Source: Syntrophobacterales bacterium (lineage in GTDB: Bacteria; Desulfobacterota; Desulfobaccia; Desulfobaccales; 0-14-0-80-60-11). Taken from it: a DNA stretch of 25,716 nucleotides. Position 1 is the first letter of the stretch, and each line of letters opens with the position of its first letter. A program made the position numbers and the translations under genes. Below the pieces are notes generated by a model. The model saw only the letters and a list, made by a program, of their open reading frames with translations. It made no database searches and was not told the origin of the DNA. The stretch spans positions 1 through 25,716 of the forward strand of contig JALNYP010000060.1 in NCBI GenBank assembly GCA_023229795.1. The letters run 5' to 3'. Positions 14,526-21,875 of the stretch are shown one piece after another.

Positions 14526-15683
14526 GATCAATTGGAACTCGCCGTTGTGGATCTTGACCATGACAAACGCGGCCGGCGTCAGACCGTTGTGGTCTTCCGG
14601 GCTCATGTTGAAAATACCGCTGACACCCACGAAGTTTTTCAGGCCTTCGAGTCCGCTGCGGATCTTTTCCCGGTCGCTGCCCGCCGTGACCAAAACCTGG
14701 TTCAGCATGCGGAAGGCGTCATAGGCATAGCCGCCAAAGCTGGATTCCGGAGCCTTAAATTTGGCCTTATATCTTTCGGAGTATTCTTTGCAAACAGCCT
14801 TCTGGGGATCGGTGTCAGGCAACTGCTGCCAGACCACCAGCTTGCCCGCGGGCATGATAATGCCTTCGGCCGCGTCGCCTGCCAGTTCGATAAACTTCTT
14901 AGAGGCGGCGCCATGGCTCTGGATCAGGGGAATAGTAAAGCCCAGTTGCTTCATGTTCTTGGCCACCAGGGCCGGGGCCGGGCCGACGCCCCAGCAGATT
15001 ATCGCCTGGGCCGGCAGGCTCCGCATCTTGGTAAGCTGCGGGGTCATGTCGGTGTCTTTATCTCCGAAGACCTCTTGTCCCACCACTTGGATGCCATTAT
15101 TAGGGGCCTGGGCCAGCAGTTGATCTTTGCCCGCCACTCCAAAGGCAGAGGACACGGTGATGAGGGCCACCTTGGTGATGCCGTGCTTCTGGCAGTACTG
15201 GTAGATGCGCGCCACCGCCATCTGGTCGGTCTGGGCCGTCTTGAAAGTCCAGAAGCGGTCCTTGACCGGGGAGGTGATACCCGCGGCCGCGGCGCACGAA
15301 ATCAAGGGCAGTTTGGCCTTTTGGGTCACTTCCAGCACCGTCATGGAGGCGGGAGTTATGCTGGGGCCGATAATGGCCAGGACGTCTTTATCCTGGGTGA
15401 GCTTGGTGGCATGGAGGCGGGCCTTGGTCACGTCCCCTTCGTCGTCATAAATGGCCACCTTCAAGGGATGCCCATTAATGCCACCCTTGGCGTTGATTTC
15501 ATCGGCTACCATCTGCATGGAATTGCGTTCAGGCTCCCCGAGATACGAAGCCGGACCGGTGATGGAAAAGATGCCACCCACCACGTAGGGCGCGGTTTTC
15601 GACGAGCCGCCGCAGCCGAAGAAGATGAGGGCCAGACTCGCCAGGGCCAGGGCCACGCCAACCAGAACTGCCTTTGATTTCAT
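14520..15683 (-). CDS. livK: Branched-chain amino acid-type ABC transporter substrate-binding protein (second copy)
   Basis: A 387-residue binding protein, only partly similar to the first livK. The N-terminus MKSKAVLVGVALALASLALIFFGCGGSS looks like a lipoprotein signal with the cysteine at 24, although the residues before it (FFG) are a weak lipobox. Then GGIFSITGPASYLGEPERNSMQMVADEINAKGGINGHPLKVAIYDDEGD and AIIGPSITPASMTV follow the Leu/Ile/Val binding fold. GGAGGG precedes the ATG. It is directly upstream of livH-livM, so it is probably the cognate receptor of this permease; ligand not predictable. Confidence 0.9.
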   Translation of the reverse strand: MKSKAVLVGVALALASLALIFFGCGGSSKTAPYVVGGIFSITGPASYLGEPERNSMQMVADEINAKGGINGHPLKVAIYDDEGDVTKARLHATKLTQDKDVLAIIGPSITPASMTVLEVTQKAKLPLISCAAAAGITSPVKDRFWTFKTAQTDQMAVARIYQYCQKHGITKVALITVSSAFGVAGKDQLLAQAPNNGIQVVGQEVFGDKDTDMTPQLTKMRSLPAQAIICWGVGPAPALVAKNMKQLGFTIPLIQSHGAASKKFIELAGDAAEGIIMPAGKLVVWQQLPDTDPQKAVCKEYSERYKAKFKAPESSFGGYAYDAFRMLNQVLVTAGSDREKIRSGLEGLKNFVGVSGIFNMSPEDHNGLTPAAFVMVKIHNGEFQLID

Positions 15684-15707
15684 TTCTTCTCCCTCCGCAA
15701 TATGAAA

Positions 15708-16139
15708 TTATAGCCGATAGACTTCCTCACCCTTATAGATGTGAATGCCCTGCTTCTGGAGCAATTCAATGGCCTGCTCCAGGTTGTCGAAGCGGAAGAT
15801 GATGACCGCGTTCTTGCCGCTGTGCTGCACGAAGGCGTACATATATTCCACGTTGACGCCGGCGCCGGCCAGGATTTGCAGCACCAGCCCCAGTCCGCCG
15901 GGCCGGTCCGGCACTTCCACGGCCACGACTTCGGTCTTGCCCACGGTGAAGCCCTTGCTCTTCAAGATCTCCCGGGCCTTATCGTATTGATCGACGATGA
16001 GGCGCAGGATACCGAAATCAGTGGTGTCGGCCAGGGACAGGGCCCGGATGTTAATCCCGGATTCGCCCAAGACCCGGGTGACATCGGCCAGGCGGCCAGC
16101 CTTGTTCTCTAAAAATACCGAAATCTGTTCAACTTTCAT
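15708..16139 (-). CDS. Tandem ACT-domain protein
   Basis: A 143-residue protein made of two ACT domains, about 3-68 (MKVEQISVFLENKAGRLADVTRVLGESGINIRAL, in two strands and a helix) and about 70-140 (VVAVEVPDRPGGLGLVLQILAGAGVNVEYMYAF). The GxL/G-N contact sites (ENKAGRLADV; DRPGGLGLVL) that bind amino acids in ACT domains are present in both. No catalytic domain is attached, so it is probably an amino acid-responsive regulator. In many anaerobes such a protein sits beside phenylacetate-CoA ligase and indolepyruvate:ferredoxin oxidoreductase genes; here it lies between paaK and livK2, separated from paaK by S23 element B. Confidence 0.9.
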   Translation of the reverse strand: MKVEQISVFLENKAGRLADVTRVLGESGINIRALSLADTTDFGILRLIVDQYDKAREILKSKGFTVGKTEVVAVEVPDRPGGLGLVLQILAGAGVNVEYMYAFVQHSGKNAVIIFRFDNLEQAIELLQKQGIHIYKGEEVYRL

Positions 16140-16151
16140 GGGGTTCCCCCT

Positions 16152-16640
16152 CAGTTGTCAGTTGTCAGGGGCCAGTGGCCAGTAGAAAAACAAAAAAACC
16201 TTTTCCCAATAAAATTCATTTTATATCTTTATTCCTGAGCGCAGCCAGGAGTCCGTTTAGAATTCGTCCTGCCTCTGCCGAGAGATTCAAAAGAGCCTTT
16301 AAAACCTCGTCACCGATATAACCGAGTTTGTGAGCGATTAAAACCTGCGTCTCCACCTCCGATAAAGAACCTTTGGCATTTCCCAAGAAATATATAAATT
16401 CTTTTCTTGACGATCTTCCCTGCCCTTCGGCGATATTGCTCGGGACTGATACTGCTGCCCGACGAAGTTGGCTGGTCAGCGCAAAGATCTCTTCTCGTGG
16501 AAATTTATGACTTGCCTGATAAATTTCGGTAACCAAATCCATGGCCTTCTGCCAGGCCATTAAATCCTGATAGGATCGCACCGGCTTATCCAAGAAAGCC
16601 TCTGCTTCTACCGGCCACTGGCCACTGGCCACTGACCACT
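16152..16640. mobile_element. S23 element B: four-helix-bundle gene bracketed by inverted heptamer arrays
   Basis: The left array, 16152-16185, is CAGTTGT twice, CAGGGGC, CAGTGGC, CAGTAG. The right array, 16610-16640, is ACCGGCC, ACTGGCC twice, ACTGACC, ACT. Its reverse complement gives GGTCAGT, GGCCAGT and GGCCGGT units, matching the CAGTGGC units of the left array. The unit is about 489 bases, has the architecture of element A with a different heptamer, and lies between paaK and the ACT gene. The paaK stop TAG (16641-16639) overlaps the array end. Confidence 0.6.
16216..16593 (-). CDS. Four-helix-bundle protein (S23 / 23S rRNA intervening-sequence family)
   Basis: About 125 residues. The core VRSYQDLMAWQKAMDLVTEIYQAS, LTSQLRRAAVSVPSNIAEG, FLGNAKGSLSEVETQVLIAHKLGYI is clearly the same family as the protein at 9635-9991, but with many substitutions, so the two are not a recent duplication. 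The reading frame continues upstream into the heptamer array to a GTG at 16632. A TTG at 16593 with GAGG five bases before it, or a GTG at 16581 that would give the canonical start MRSYQDL, is more likely. Same strand as the paaK-ACT-liv transcript. Function is probably nucleic-acid related; not shown by sequence. Confidence 0.88.
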   Translation of the reverse strand: MDKPVRSYQDLMAWQKAMDLVTEIYQASHKFPREEIFALTSQLRRAAVSVPSNIAEGQGRSSRKEFIYFLGNAKGSLSEVETQVLIAHKLGYIGDEVLKALLNLSAEAGRILNGLLAALRNKDIK

Positions 16641-17940
16641 ACAACTGCCGCTTATCGATGACCCGCTTAGCTTTGCCTTCGCTCCGGGGAATGGTGCGGG
16701 GCTCCACCAGCTTGACTTTGACGGAGACGGTGAAGTAGTCCTTGATCTGCCTCTGGATGCTCTGGGCCAGGGACTGCATGGCCTTGACTTCGTCCGAGAA
16801 GGTGGCTTCATCCACTTCCACCTGGACTTCGAGGGTGTCCAACTGTCCTTCCCGGTCCACAATGAGCTGATAATGAGGCGCCACGCCCGGAGTCTGCATG
16901 AGCACGGACTCAATCTGGGACGGGAAGACGTTCACGCCCCGAATAATCAGCATGTCGTCGGAGCGGCCCCGCAGGCGGTTCATCCTGAGAAGGGTGCGGC
17001 CGCATTTGCAGGGGGCGTAATTCAGCGAAGTAACGTCCCGGGTGCGGTAACGCAAAAGCGGCACGGCTTCCTTGGTGAGGGTGGTGATCACCAACTCGCC
17101 CATCTCCCCGTGAGCGACCGGCGACAGGTCGGCGGGGTTGATAATTTCCGGCAGGAAATGGTCTTCAGCCATGTGCAGGCCGGCCTTCGCTTCGATGCAC
17201 TCCACGCTCACCCCGGGACCGATGATTTCAGACAGACCGTAGATATCCACGGCCTCCAGGCCCAATTGTCTTTCAATTTCGCTGCGCATCTCTTCGGTCC
17301 AGGGCTCGGCCCCGAATATACCAACCCGAAGTTTGAGTTTGGAAAATTCGACCCCCATCTCCCGCCCCACCTCGGCCAGGTACAGGCCGAAAGAAGGAGT
17401 GCAGACGATGACCGAGGGGCCAAAGTCCTGGAGCAGCATGATCTGCCGCCGGGTCTGGCCGCCCGATACGGGGATGACCGCGGCCCCCAGGCGTTCGGCG
17501 CCGTAGTGGAAACCCAGGCCGCCGGTGAACAGGCCGTAACCATACGCGTTATGGACGATATCTCCCCGGTGGGCGCCGGCCGCGGCCAGAGTCCGGGCCA
17601 TCAGCTCCGACCAGGTTTCCAGGTCCCGCTGCGTATAGGCCACGGGGGTGGGTTTGCCGGTGGTGCCGGATGAGGCGTGTATCCGGACAATCTGGTCCAT
17701 GGGGACGGCAAACATGCCGAAGGGATAGTTATCCCGCAGGTCCTGCTTGGTGGTGTAAGGCAGATGGCGGATATCCCCCAGGGTGCGGACGTGTTCCGGC
17801 TTGACCCCCAGCTCATCCATCTTACGGCGATAAAACGGCACCAAATGGTACACGCGTTCTACCACGGCTTGCAGACGTTTGAGTTGTAGGGTCTCCAGGT
17901 CCTCCCGGGGCATAGTTTCATGTTCGACATCGCGGATCAT
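16639..17940 (-). CDS. paaK: Phenylacetate-CoA ligase
   Basis: A 433-residue adenylate-forming enzyme. The ATP loop is HASSGTTGKPT (88-98), followed by YGLSEIIGPG, EDHFLPEIINP, LRYRTRDVTSL, CKCGRTL and the hinge GRSDDMLIIRGVNVFPSQIE. The tail PRSEGKAKRVIDKRQL carries the expected catalytic lysine (K423). It activates phenylacetate or a related aryl acid to its CoA thioester with ATP, giving AMP. The ATG at 17940 follows GGGAGGAG; an in-frame codon further upstream is less likely. It heads the ACT-liv cluster, consistent with use or salvage of aromatic amino acids through aryl acetates. Substrate could also be indoleacetate or hydroxyphenylacetate. Confidence 0.92.
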   Translation of the reverse strand: MIRDVEHETMPREDLETLQLKRLQAVVERVYHLVPFYRRKMDELGVKPEHVRTLGDIRHLPYTTKQDLRDNYPFGMFAVPMDQIVRIHASSGTTGKPTPVAYTQRDLETWSELMARTLAAAGAHRGDIVHNAYGYGLFTGGLGFHYGAERLGAAVIPVSGGQTRRQIMLLQDFGPSVIVCTPSFGLYLAEVGREMGVEFSKLKLRVGIFGAEPWTEEMRSEIERQLGLEAVDIYGLSEIIGPGVSVECIEAKAGLHMAEDHFLPEIINPADLSPVAHGEMGELVITTLTKEAVPLLRYRTRDVTSLNYAPCKCGRTLLRMNRLRGRSDDMLIIRGVNVFPSQIESVLMQTPGVAPHYQLIVDREGQLDTLEVQVEVDEATFSDEVKAMQSLAQSIQRQIKDYFTVSVKVKLVEPRTIPRSEGKAKRVIDKRQL

Positions 17941-18076
17941 TGAACTCTGTACTCCTCCCTGATTGACATTCGTACAACATAGCACAAAGTCAAGCCGGGG
18001 GTCAAACCTGCTTTGCAGTTTTCTTGAGGATCCGGAAAAACCCGGAGATAAAGGAGAAGTCGAGAAATTCGATTCT

Positions 18077-18961
18077 CTAGAGCTGCAGCCAGCAGCGAGG
18101 CAACCGAAACTGCTCGCTGACCCCGTTCTGACACGTTACTTCCAGCAAGCCGGCGCCTTTCAAGCGAGTTGTGAGCTCCTGACACTGAAGAGGTTCCAGG
18201 CTTCCATGCCACTCTTTATCCCAGAAGGCTTCGCCGCCGGTGGCGATCAGCCATTGGCTGACCTGGCCGGCCAGGCTCTCGGGCAGGCTGGACAGGGCCT
18301 CTGCGACCCTGGGTTCCAGGAGGTCGGCCCGGACCCTCAGGAAAGCCGTTGCCAAGGCATAGCGAACCGCGGCGGAGCGCCCCTGGTTGTGGCGCAACAA
18401 TTTGGCGTGCAGTAACTTCTGGAGGTATTCCCAGGCGGTTTTGCGATCCACCCCAAAGTGTTGTTCGAAGACTTTGAGCCGGAACCAGCCGCCCTGGGTG
18501 CGGTGCAGAAACTCCCGTAGTTTGTCGGGATGGAGCTTGCGGTGTGGCCGACGCGGCAAGAGGTCCCCGGCTTCCTGCTTAAACCAGGCTTGCAGGAGGT
18601 CTTCCCGGAGCGCCCGCCTCGGGGGAAGAGCGGGCGCGATCTGTGGCGTCCCCCCCTGGCGAACCTCCGGGGGCGCGCCGTTGATCAGAGGATAATAAAG
18701 AGGAAACCAGTGGTCCACCTTACGCAGGAGATGACGGAAGCGATCCAGAGTGACTCGTCCGGCCAACTGAGTCACGAGGGCATCTTGGAGACGAGCCTTG
18801 ACGAGGCGGCGGCGGGCCCGAGGATCCGCCGGAGAGCCGGAGGTCTCCAGGATCACTTCCAGCATCAAGCCGGCCACCAGAGCCCGGTCTAGTTTCTCAC
18901 TGTCTGACTTGGGGCTCTCCTTACCCTCCTCCCAGAGCCCGGCTATCTCAGGTCCACCCAT
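18077..18961 (-). CDS. Orphan protein with a helix-turn-helix-like region
   Basis: A 294-residue, Arg/Leu-rich protein without signal peptide or membrane segment. Residues about 160-200 (WFRLKVFEQHFGVDRKTAWEYLQKLLHAKLLRHNQGRSAAVRYAL) look like a winged helix-turn-helix with a C-terminal beta wing, so DNA binding is plausible. The N-terminal 90 residues are helical and charged (ARRRLVKARLQDALVTQL). A proline-rich stretch at about 96-116 separates the two parts. ATG at 18961 has only a weak AGGCC upstream. It stands alone, with about 130 bases to paaK on one side and a 448-base gap on the other. No named family recognised. Confidence 0.6.
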   Translation of the reverse strand: MGGPEIAGLWEEGKESPKSDSEKLDRALVAGLMLEVILETSGSPADPRARRRLVKARLQDALVTQLAGRVTLDRFRHLLRKVDHWFPLYYPLINGAPPEVRQGGTPQIAPALPPRRALREDLLQAWFKQEAGDLLPRRPHRKLHPDKLREFLHRTQGGWFRLKVFEQHFGVDRKTAWEYLQKLLHAKLLRHNQGRSAAVRYALATAFLRVRADLLEPRVAEALSSLPESLAGQVSQWLIATGGEAFWDKEWHGSLEPLQCQELTTRLKGAGLLEVTCQNGVSEQFRLPRCWLQL

Positions 18962-19409
18962 GATTTTGGCCTGGCGGGATGCAAGGCATCCTTTTGCCAG
19001 CTCCTAGATGTGATCTCGGAATCGCGAGCGTGGTCGCCTCAGGCTCCGGTAAATCTAAGCGGTGCAAGAACCCAGCCAGAAAAGCTAAATAGATATTATC
19101 ATGATATCACAAGTAAATTAGGTGAATCCCTGAATTTCCTAGATAAAATGTCCTAGGGCCTGTCCCAGGTCCTGTCCCGCTAATCCGAGGGCTGGACTCC
19201 ATGCAAGATCATCTGGGTAGGCGGTCTCGAAAACCCGCTATGGTTCGGCCTATCCCTACAAGATATATGGTATGTTTCAGAATAATCCGGTAAAATCATT
19301 ATATTAATTTAAAGAGCTTGCCTATTGGCTGGCCTTTGAGTCTGATGACCTGACGGTCAAACCGAGGTCCGAAGATTAACCAGGTAATTTTTAAGGAAAT
19401 TATCAGGAG
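18962..19409. other. Long intergenic region upstream of the kinase gene
   Basis: I see no credible gene in these 448 bases. The middle holds a twelve-base direct repeat (GTCCTAGGGCCT / GTCCCAGGTCCT, starting near 19150) followed by GTCCC. An AT-rich stretch at 19260-19315 holds a weak promoter-like pair, TTTCAG (19275-19280) and TATATT (19300-19305) with a 19-base spacer. CCTACA near 19254 matches one half of the palindrome found after the response-regulator gene, but the other half is missing. Confidence 0.4.
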
Positions 19410-20936
19410 ATGACCCCTTTCCCTCGCTGGATTAATTTCAAGTTACGGACAAAATTGACTCTATTGATTGAGAGTTTAATCATAATTCTCATCGCAGTTA
19501 TTGGGGTTATCACTACTGTCCAGCAAAAGGGAACCCTGGAAAGAGAGCTGCAAAAACGCGGGGTGGAATCGGCCAAAGATTTAGCCAGATTTATGTCAAT
19601 ACCATTATTAAGAAAAGATTTACGATTAATGAATCGATTTGTGAATCATGCCATGTCGGAAGATTACGTGCGTTATATCAGCATATTAGATCTTAACGGC
19701 ATGGTAGTGATGCATAGTTACCTGGGAGATGTCGGCAAAACTCCCGGAGATCCTCTCACTAAGTTGGCGATCAATTCCAAAGAAGCTGGGTCTGCCCCCC
19801 CCAGCGCCAGCGAACCAAAGGAAATGAATTTTGATATCTTCGCACCTGTCTATGGCCCCAAGGGTCGAATCGGCACCGTCCTGTTGGGATATTCCTATAT
19901 GGCCGTCGCGGCTGAGGTCCACCAGGCCCAACGCCAAATCTTTCTGATCGGGCTGGTGACGATCATTATCGGCGGGGTTATCGCATATCTGTTAGCCACT
20001 TATATTTCCAGGCCGATTAATAAAATATCTTATGCCATGGAGAAAATATCGAACGGCGATCTGGATACCTTAATTGAGGTGAAGAGAAACGATGAAATCG
20101 GGGCCTTGGCAAATTCCTTTAATAAAATGGCGGAAGATTTAGCCAGGCACCGCAAACATCTGGAGATTTTGGTGGAAGAACGCACCGCCGAATTAAAGGC
20201 TGCCAATACTCAACTGCAGCAGGAAATCGCCGAACGGTTTAGAGCGGAAGCGGAATTAAACCAATCACAGGCGCGTTTGCGTGACCTCGCGTCTCATCTG
20301 CAATTTATCCGGGAAGAAGAGAGAACCCAAATCGCCCGGGAGATCCATGATGAGCTGGGACAGGCCTTGACCGCGCTAAAAATGGACGTGCACTGGCTGG
20401 GCTTGAGATTACCCGCCGAACCACCCTTACTCTCTGACAAAACCAAGTCGATGGCCCGGCTCATTGACGCCACGGTGCAAGCGGTGCGCCGGATCTCCTC
20501 GGAATTGCGGCCCAAGTTGCTTGATGACCTCGGTCTTTCGGCCGCCATGGAATGGCAGGCCAACGAATTTTCCCAGCGCTCCGGCATCCCTTGCGATTTC
20601 AGGTCCGAGCCGGAGGATATAATCTTGGACCAGGCTCGTTCCACCGCGGTTTTTCGCATTTTTCAAGAAACCTTGACGAACATCGCCCGCCATGCCGAGG
20701 CGACCGAAGTTGAAGCGGTTCTCAAAGAAAACGCTGGTAAAATCGAATTGTTTGTGCACGATGACGGCAAGGGGATTACCCCGGAACAGAGTTCGGAGTC
20801 AACTTCCTTGGGGATCATCGGCATGCGGGAACGCGTGCTGTCACTGGCAGGGGAATTGAACCTCAGCGGTAGCCCCGAGACCGGCACCACGGTCCAGGTG
20901 AGCCTTCCCCTGGAAGGGAAAAGCAAGTCGCTATGA
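19410..20936 (+). CDS. NarL-type sensor histidine kinase
   Basis: 508 residues. Transmembrane segment 1 is at 17-38 and segment 2 at 177-199, with a periplasmic sensor domain of about 138 residues between (VRYISILDLNGMVVMHSYLG suggests a Cache/PAS-like fold). A HAMP linker (200-252) is followed by a coiled coil (250-295). The HisKA_3 domain has the phosphorylated His313 in REIHDELGQALTALKMDV, and the ATPase has N424 in QETLTNIARHA, DDGKG (451-455) and GIIGMRERV. It autophosphorylates in response to an unknown extracytoplasmic signal and passes phosphate to the regulator whose start overlaps its stop by four bases. The ATG at 19410 has AGGAG directly adjoining and AAGGA 12 bases upstream. Confidence 0.94.
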   Translation: MTPFPRWINFKLRTKLTLLIESLIIILIAVIGVITTVQQKGTLERELQKRGVESAKDLARFMSIPLLRKDLRLMNRFVNHAMSEDYVRYISILDLNGMVVMHSYLGDVGKTPGDPLTKLAINSKEAGSAPPSASEPKEMNFDIFAPVYGPKGRIGTVLLGYSYMAVAAEVHQAQRQIFLIGLVTIIIGGVIAYLLATYISRPINKISYAMEKISNGDLDTLIEVKRNDEIGALANSFNKMAEDLARHRKHLEILVEERTAELKAANTQLQQEIAERFRAEAELNQSQARLRDLASHLQFIREEERTQIAREIHDELGQALTALKMDVHWLGLRLPAEPPLLSDKTKSMARLIDATVQAVRRISSELRPKLLDDLGLSAAMEWQANEFSQRSGIPCDFRSEPEDIILDQARSTAVFRIFQETLTNIARHAEATEVEAVLKENAGKIELFVHDDGKGITPEQSSESTSLGIIGMRERVLSLAGELNLSGSPETGTTVQVSLPLEGKSKSL

Positions 20937-21565
20937 TTAAGATCCTGATTGCCGATGACCATACCATTGTGCGGGAAGGGATTAAACAAATTCTGGCCGA
21001 CACTGCCGATCTGGTGGTGGCTGGGGAAGCGACCAACGGCCACGAGGTTTTAGAGCAAATCAGAAAGGAAGATTGGGATGTGGTGGTCTTGGACCTGGCC
21101 ATGCCCGGCAAAGACGGGCTGGACACTCTCAAAGAATTAAAGATCGAGAAACCCAAGCTCCCGGTGCTGGTGCTGAGCATGCACCCGGAGGAGCAATATG
21201 CGGTGCGGCTCTTAAAGGCCGGGGCCTCCGGCTATCTAACCAAAGAGAGTGCGCCTGAGGAATTGATCGCGGCGATTAGAAAAGTCTCCCAAAAGGGCAA
21301 GTACGTCAGCTCCTCCTTGGGTGAAAAACTGGCCTTCTATCTGGAAAGCGAAAGCGAAAAACCCGTTCATGAAGTCCTTTCCGACCGGGAATATCGCGTG
21401 ATGCTGATGATTGCCTCGGGTAAGACGGTCAAAGAAATTGGCGAAGAAATGTTCCTGAGTATAAAAACCATCAGTACTTACCGGGTCCGCGCCTTAAAAA
21501 AAATGGGGATGAAGAATAATGCCGCGTTTACCTATTATGCGGTCAAACACAACCTGCTAAAATAA
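20933..21565 (+). CDS. LuxR/NarL-family response regulator
   Basis: 210 residues. Receiver domain 1-120 with the acidic pair D8/D9 (ADDH), phospho-acceptor D54 in VVLDLAMPG, S81 and K103 (YLTKES). C-terminal HTH of the LuxR/GerE type at about 147-207, with the core LSDREYRVMLMIASGKTVKEIGEEMFLSIKTISTYRVRALKKM. It is the partner of the preceding kinase (ATGA overlap). The target is unknown, but a palindrome TGTAGG-N6-CCTACA starts 66 bases after its stop, of the kind bound by dimeric LuxR-type regulators, in front of a predicted small RNA. Confidence 0.95.
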   Translation: MIKILIADDHTIVREGIKQILADTADLVVAGEATNGHEVLEQIRKEDWDVVVLDLAMPGKDGLDTLKELKIEKPKLPVLVLSMHPEEQYAVRLLKAGASGYLTKESAPEELIAAIRKVSQKGKYVSSSLGEKLAFYLESESEKPVHEVLSDREYRVMLMIASGKTVKEIGEEMFLSIKTISTYRVRALKKMGMKNNAAFTYYAVKHNLLK

Positions 21566-21631
21566 CGATTTAAATTGTCCTGAGCTGCCGAAACCTGTTT
21601 TTTATCAGAGAGCCTCGGACCCCTGTCGGCT

Positions 21632-21649
21632 TGTAGGACAATTCCTACA
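21632..21649. promoter_or_regulatory. 18-bp palindromic operator, GacA-box-like
   Basis: TGTAGGACAATTCCTACA has a perfect inverted repeat TGTAGGA/TCCTACA. It has the same length and layout as the GacA upstream activating sequence TGTAAG-N6-CTTACA of gammaproteobacteria, with one symmetric substitution. A likely binding site for the neighbouring LuxR-type regulator; binding is inference. Confidence 0.5.
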
Positions 21650-21702
21650 AAAAAAATAGGTTTTCTCTGATTTACATCTTGCCTCAGAAATATTAACGTA
21701 TA

Positions 21703-21811
21703 CATGAACACTGGAGCCGAGCTTAAACGCGACGAATCCTCTGTTCATGGTAATATCCCCGAGAGGCGGGATGGGCTGCAACCCCTTGCACAGCCAATCC
21801 CGCCTTATTTT
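21703..21811 (+). ncRNA. Predicted small RNA with two hairpins
   Basis: An orphan plus-strand unit between convergent genes. TATACA (21699-21704) could be a -10 box, with only poor -35 matches, as expected for an activated promoter. Hairpin 1 pairs CATGAACA (21703-21710) with TGTTCATG (21742-21749). Hairpin 2 is the terminator stem (21764-21805) followed by TATTTTTG. GGA motifs occur at ACTGGAGCC and GCGGGATGG, two possible CsrA/RsmA contacts. No open reading frame with a ribosome binding site is visible. It could alternatively be the long 3' untranslated end of the kinase-regulator mRNA. It matches no riboswitch I recognise. Confidence 0.35.
21764..21811 (+). terminator. Rho-independent terminator
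   Basis: AGGCGGGAT (21764-21772) pairs with ATCCCGCCT (21797-21805); an inner GGCTG/CAGCC pair extends the stem. TATTTTTG follows. There is no T run on the minus strand, so it terminates plus-strand transcription only. Confidence 0.85.
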
Positions 21812-21875
21812 TGTTCCCCCTGCCGCATGGGCAATCTCCTCAAAACTGACCCTAAGAAGTAGTCTCGCTAAGGCG

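Noticed and set aside
17937..18212. 91-residue minus-strand reading frame upstream of paaK
   Set aside because: It overlaps both paaK's leader and the end of the orphan gene, has no ribosome binding site, and has no recognisable features.
21703..21811. Riboswitch (for example cyclic di-GMP or cobalamin type)
   Set aside because: I could not match the conserved core of any class I know, and no plus-strand gene follows that it could control.
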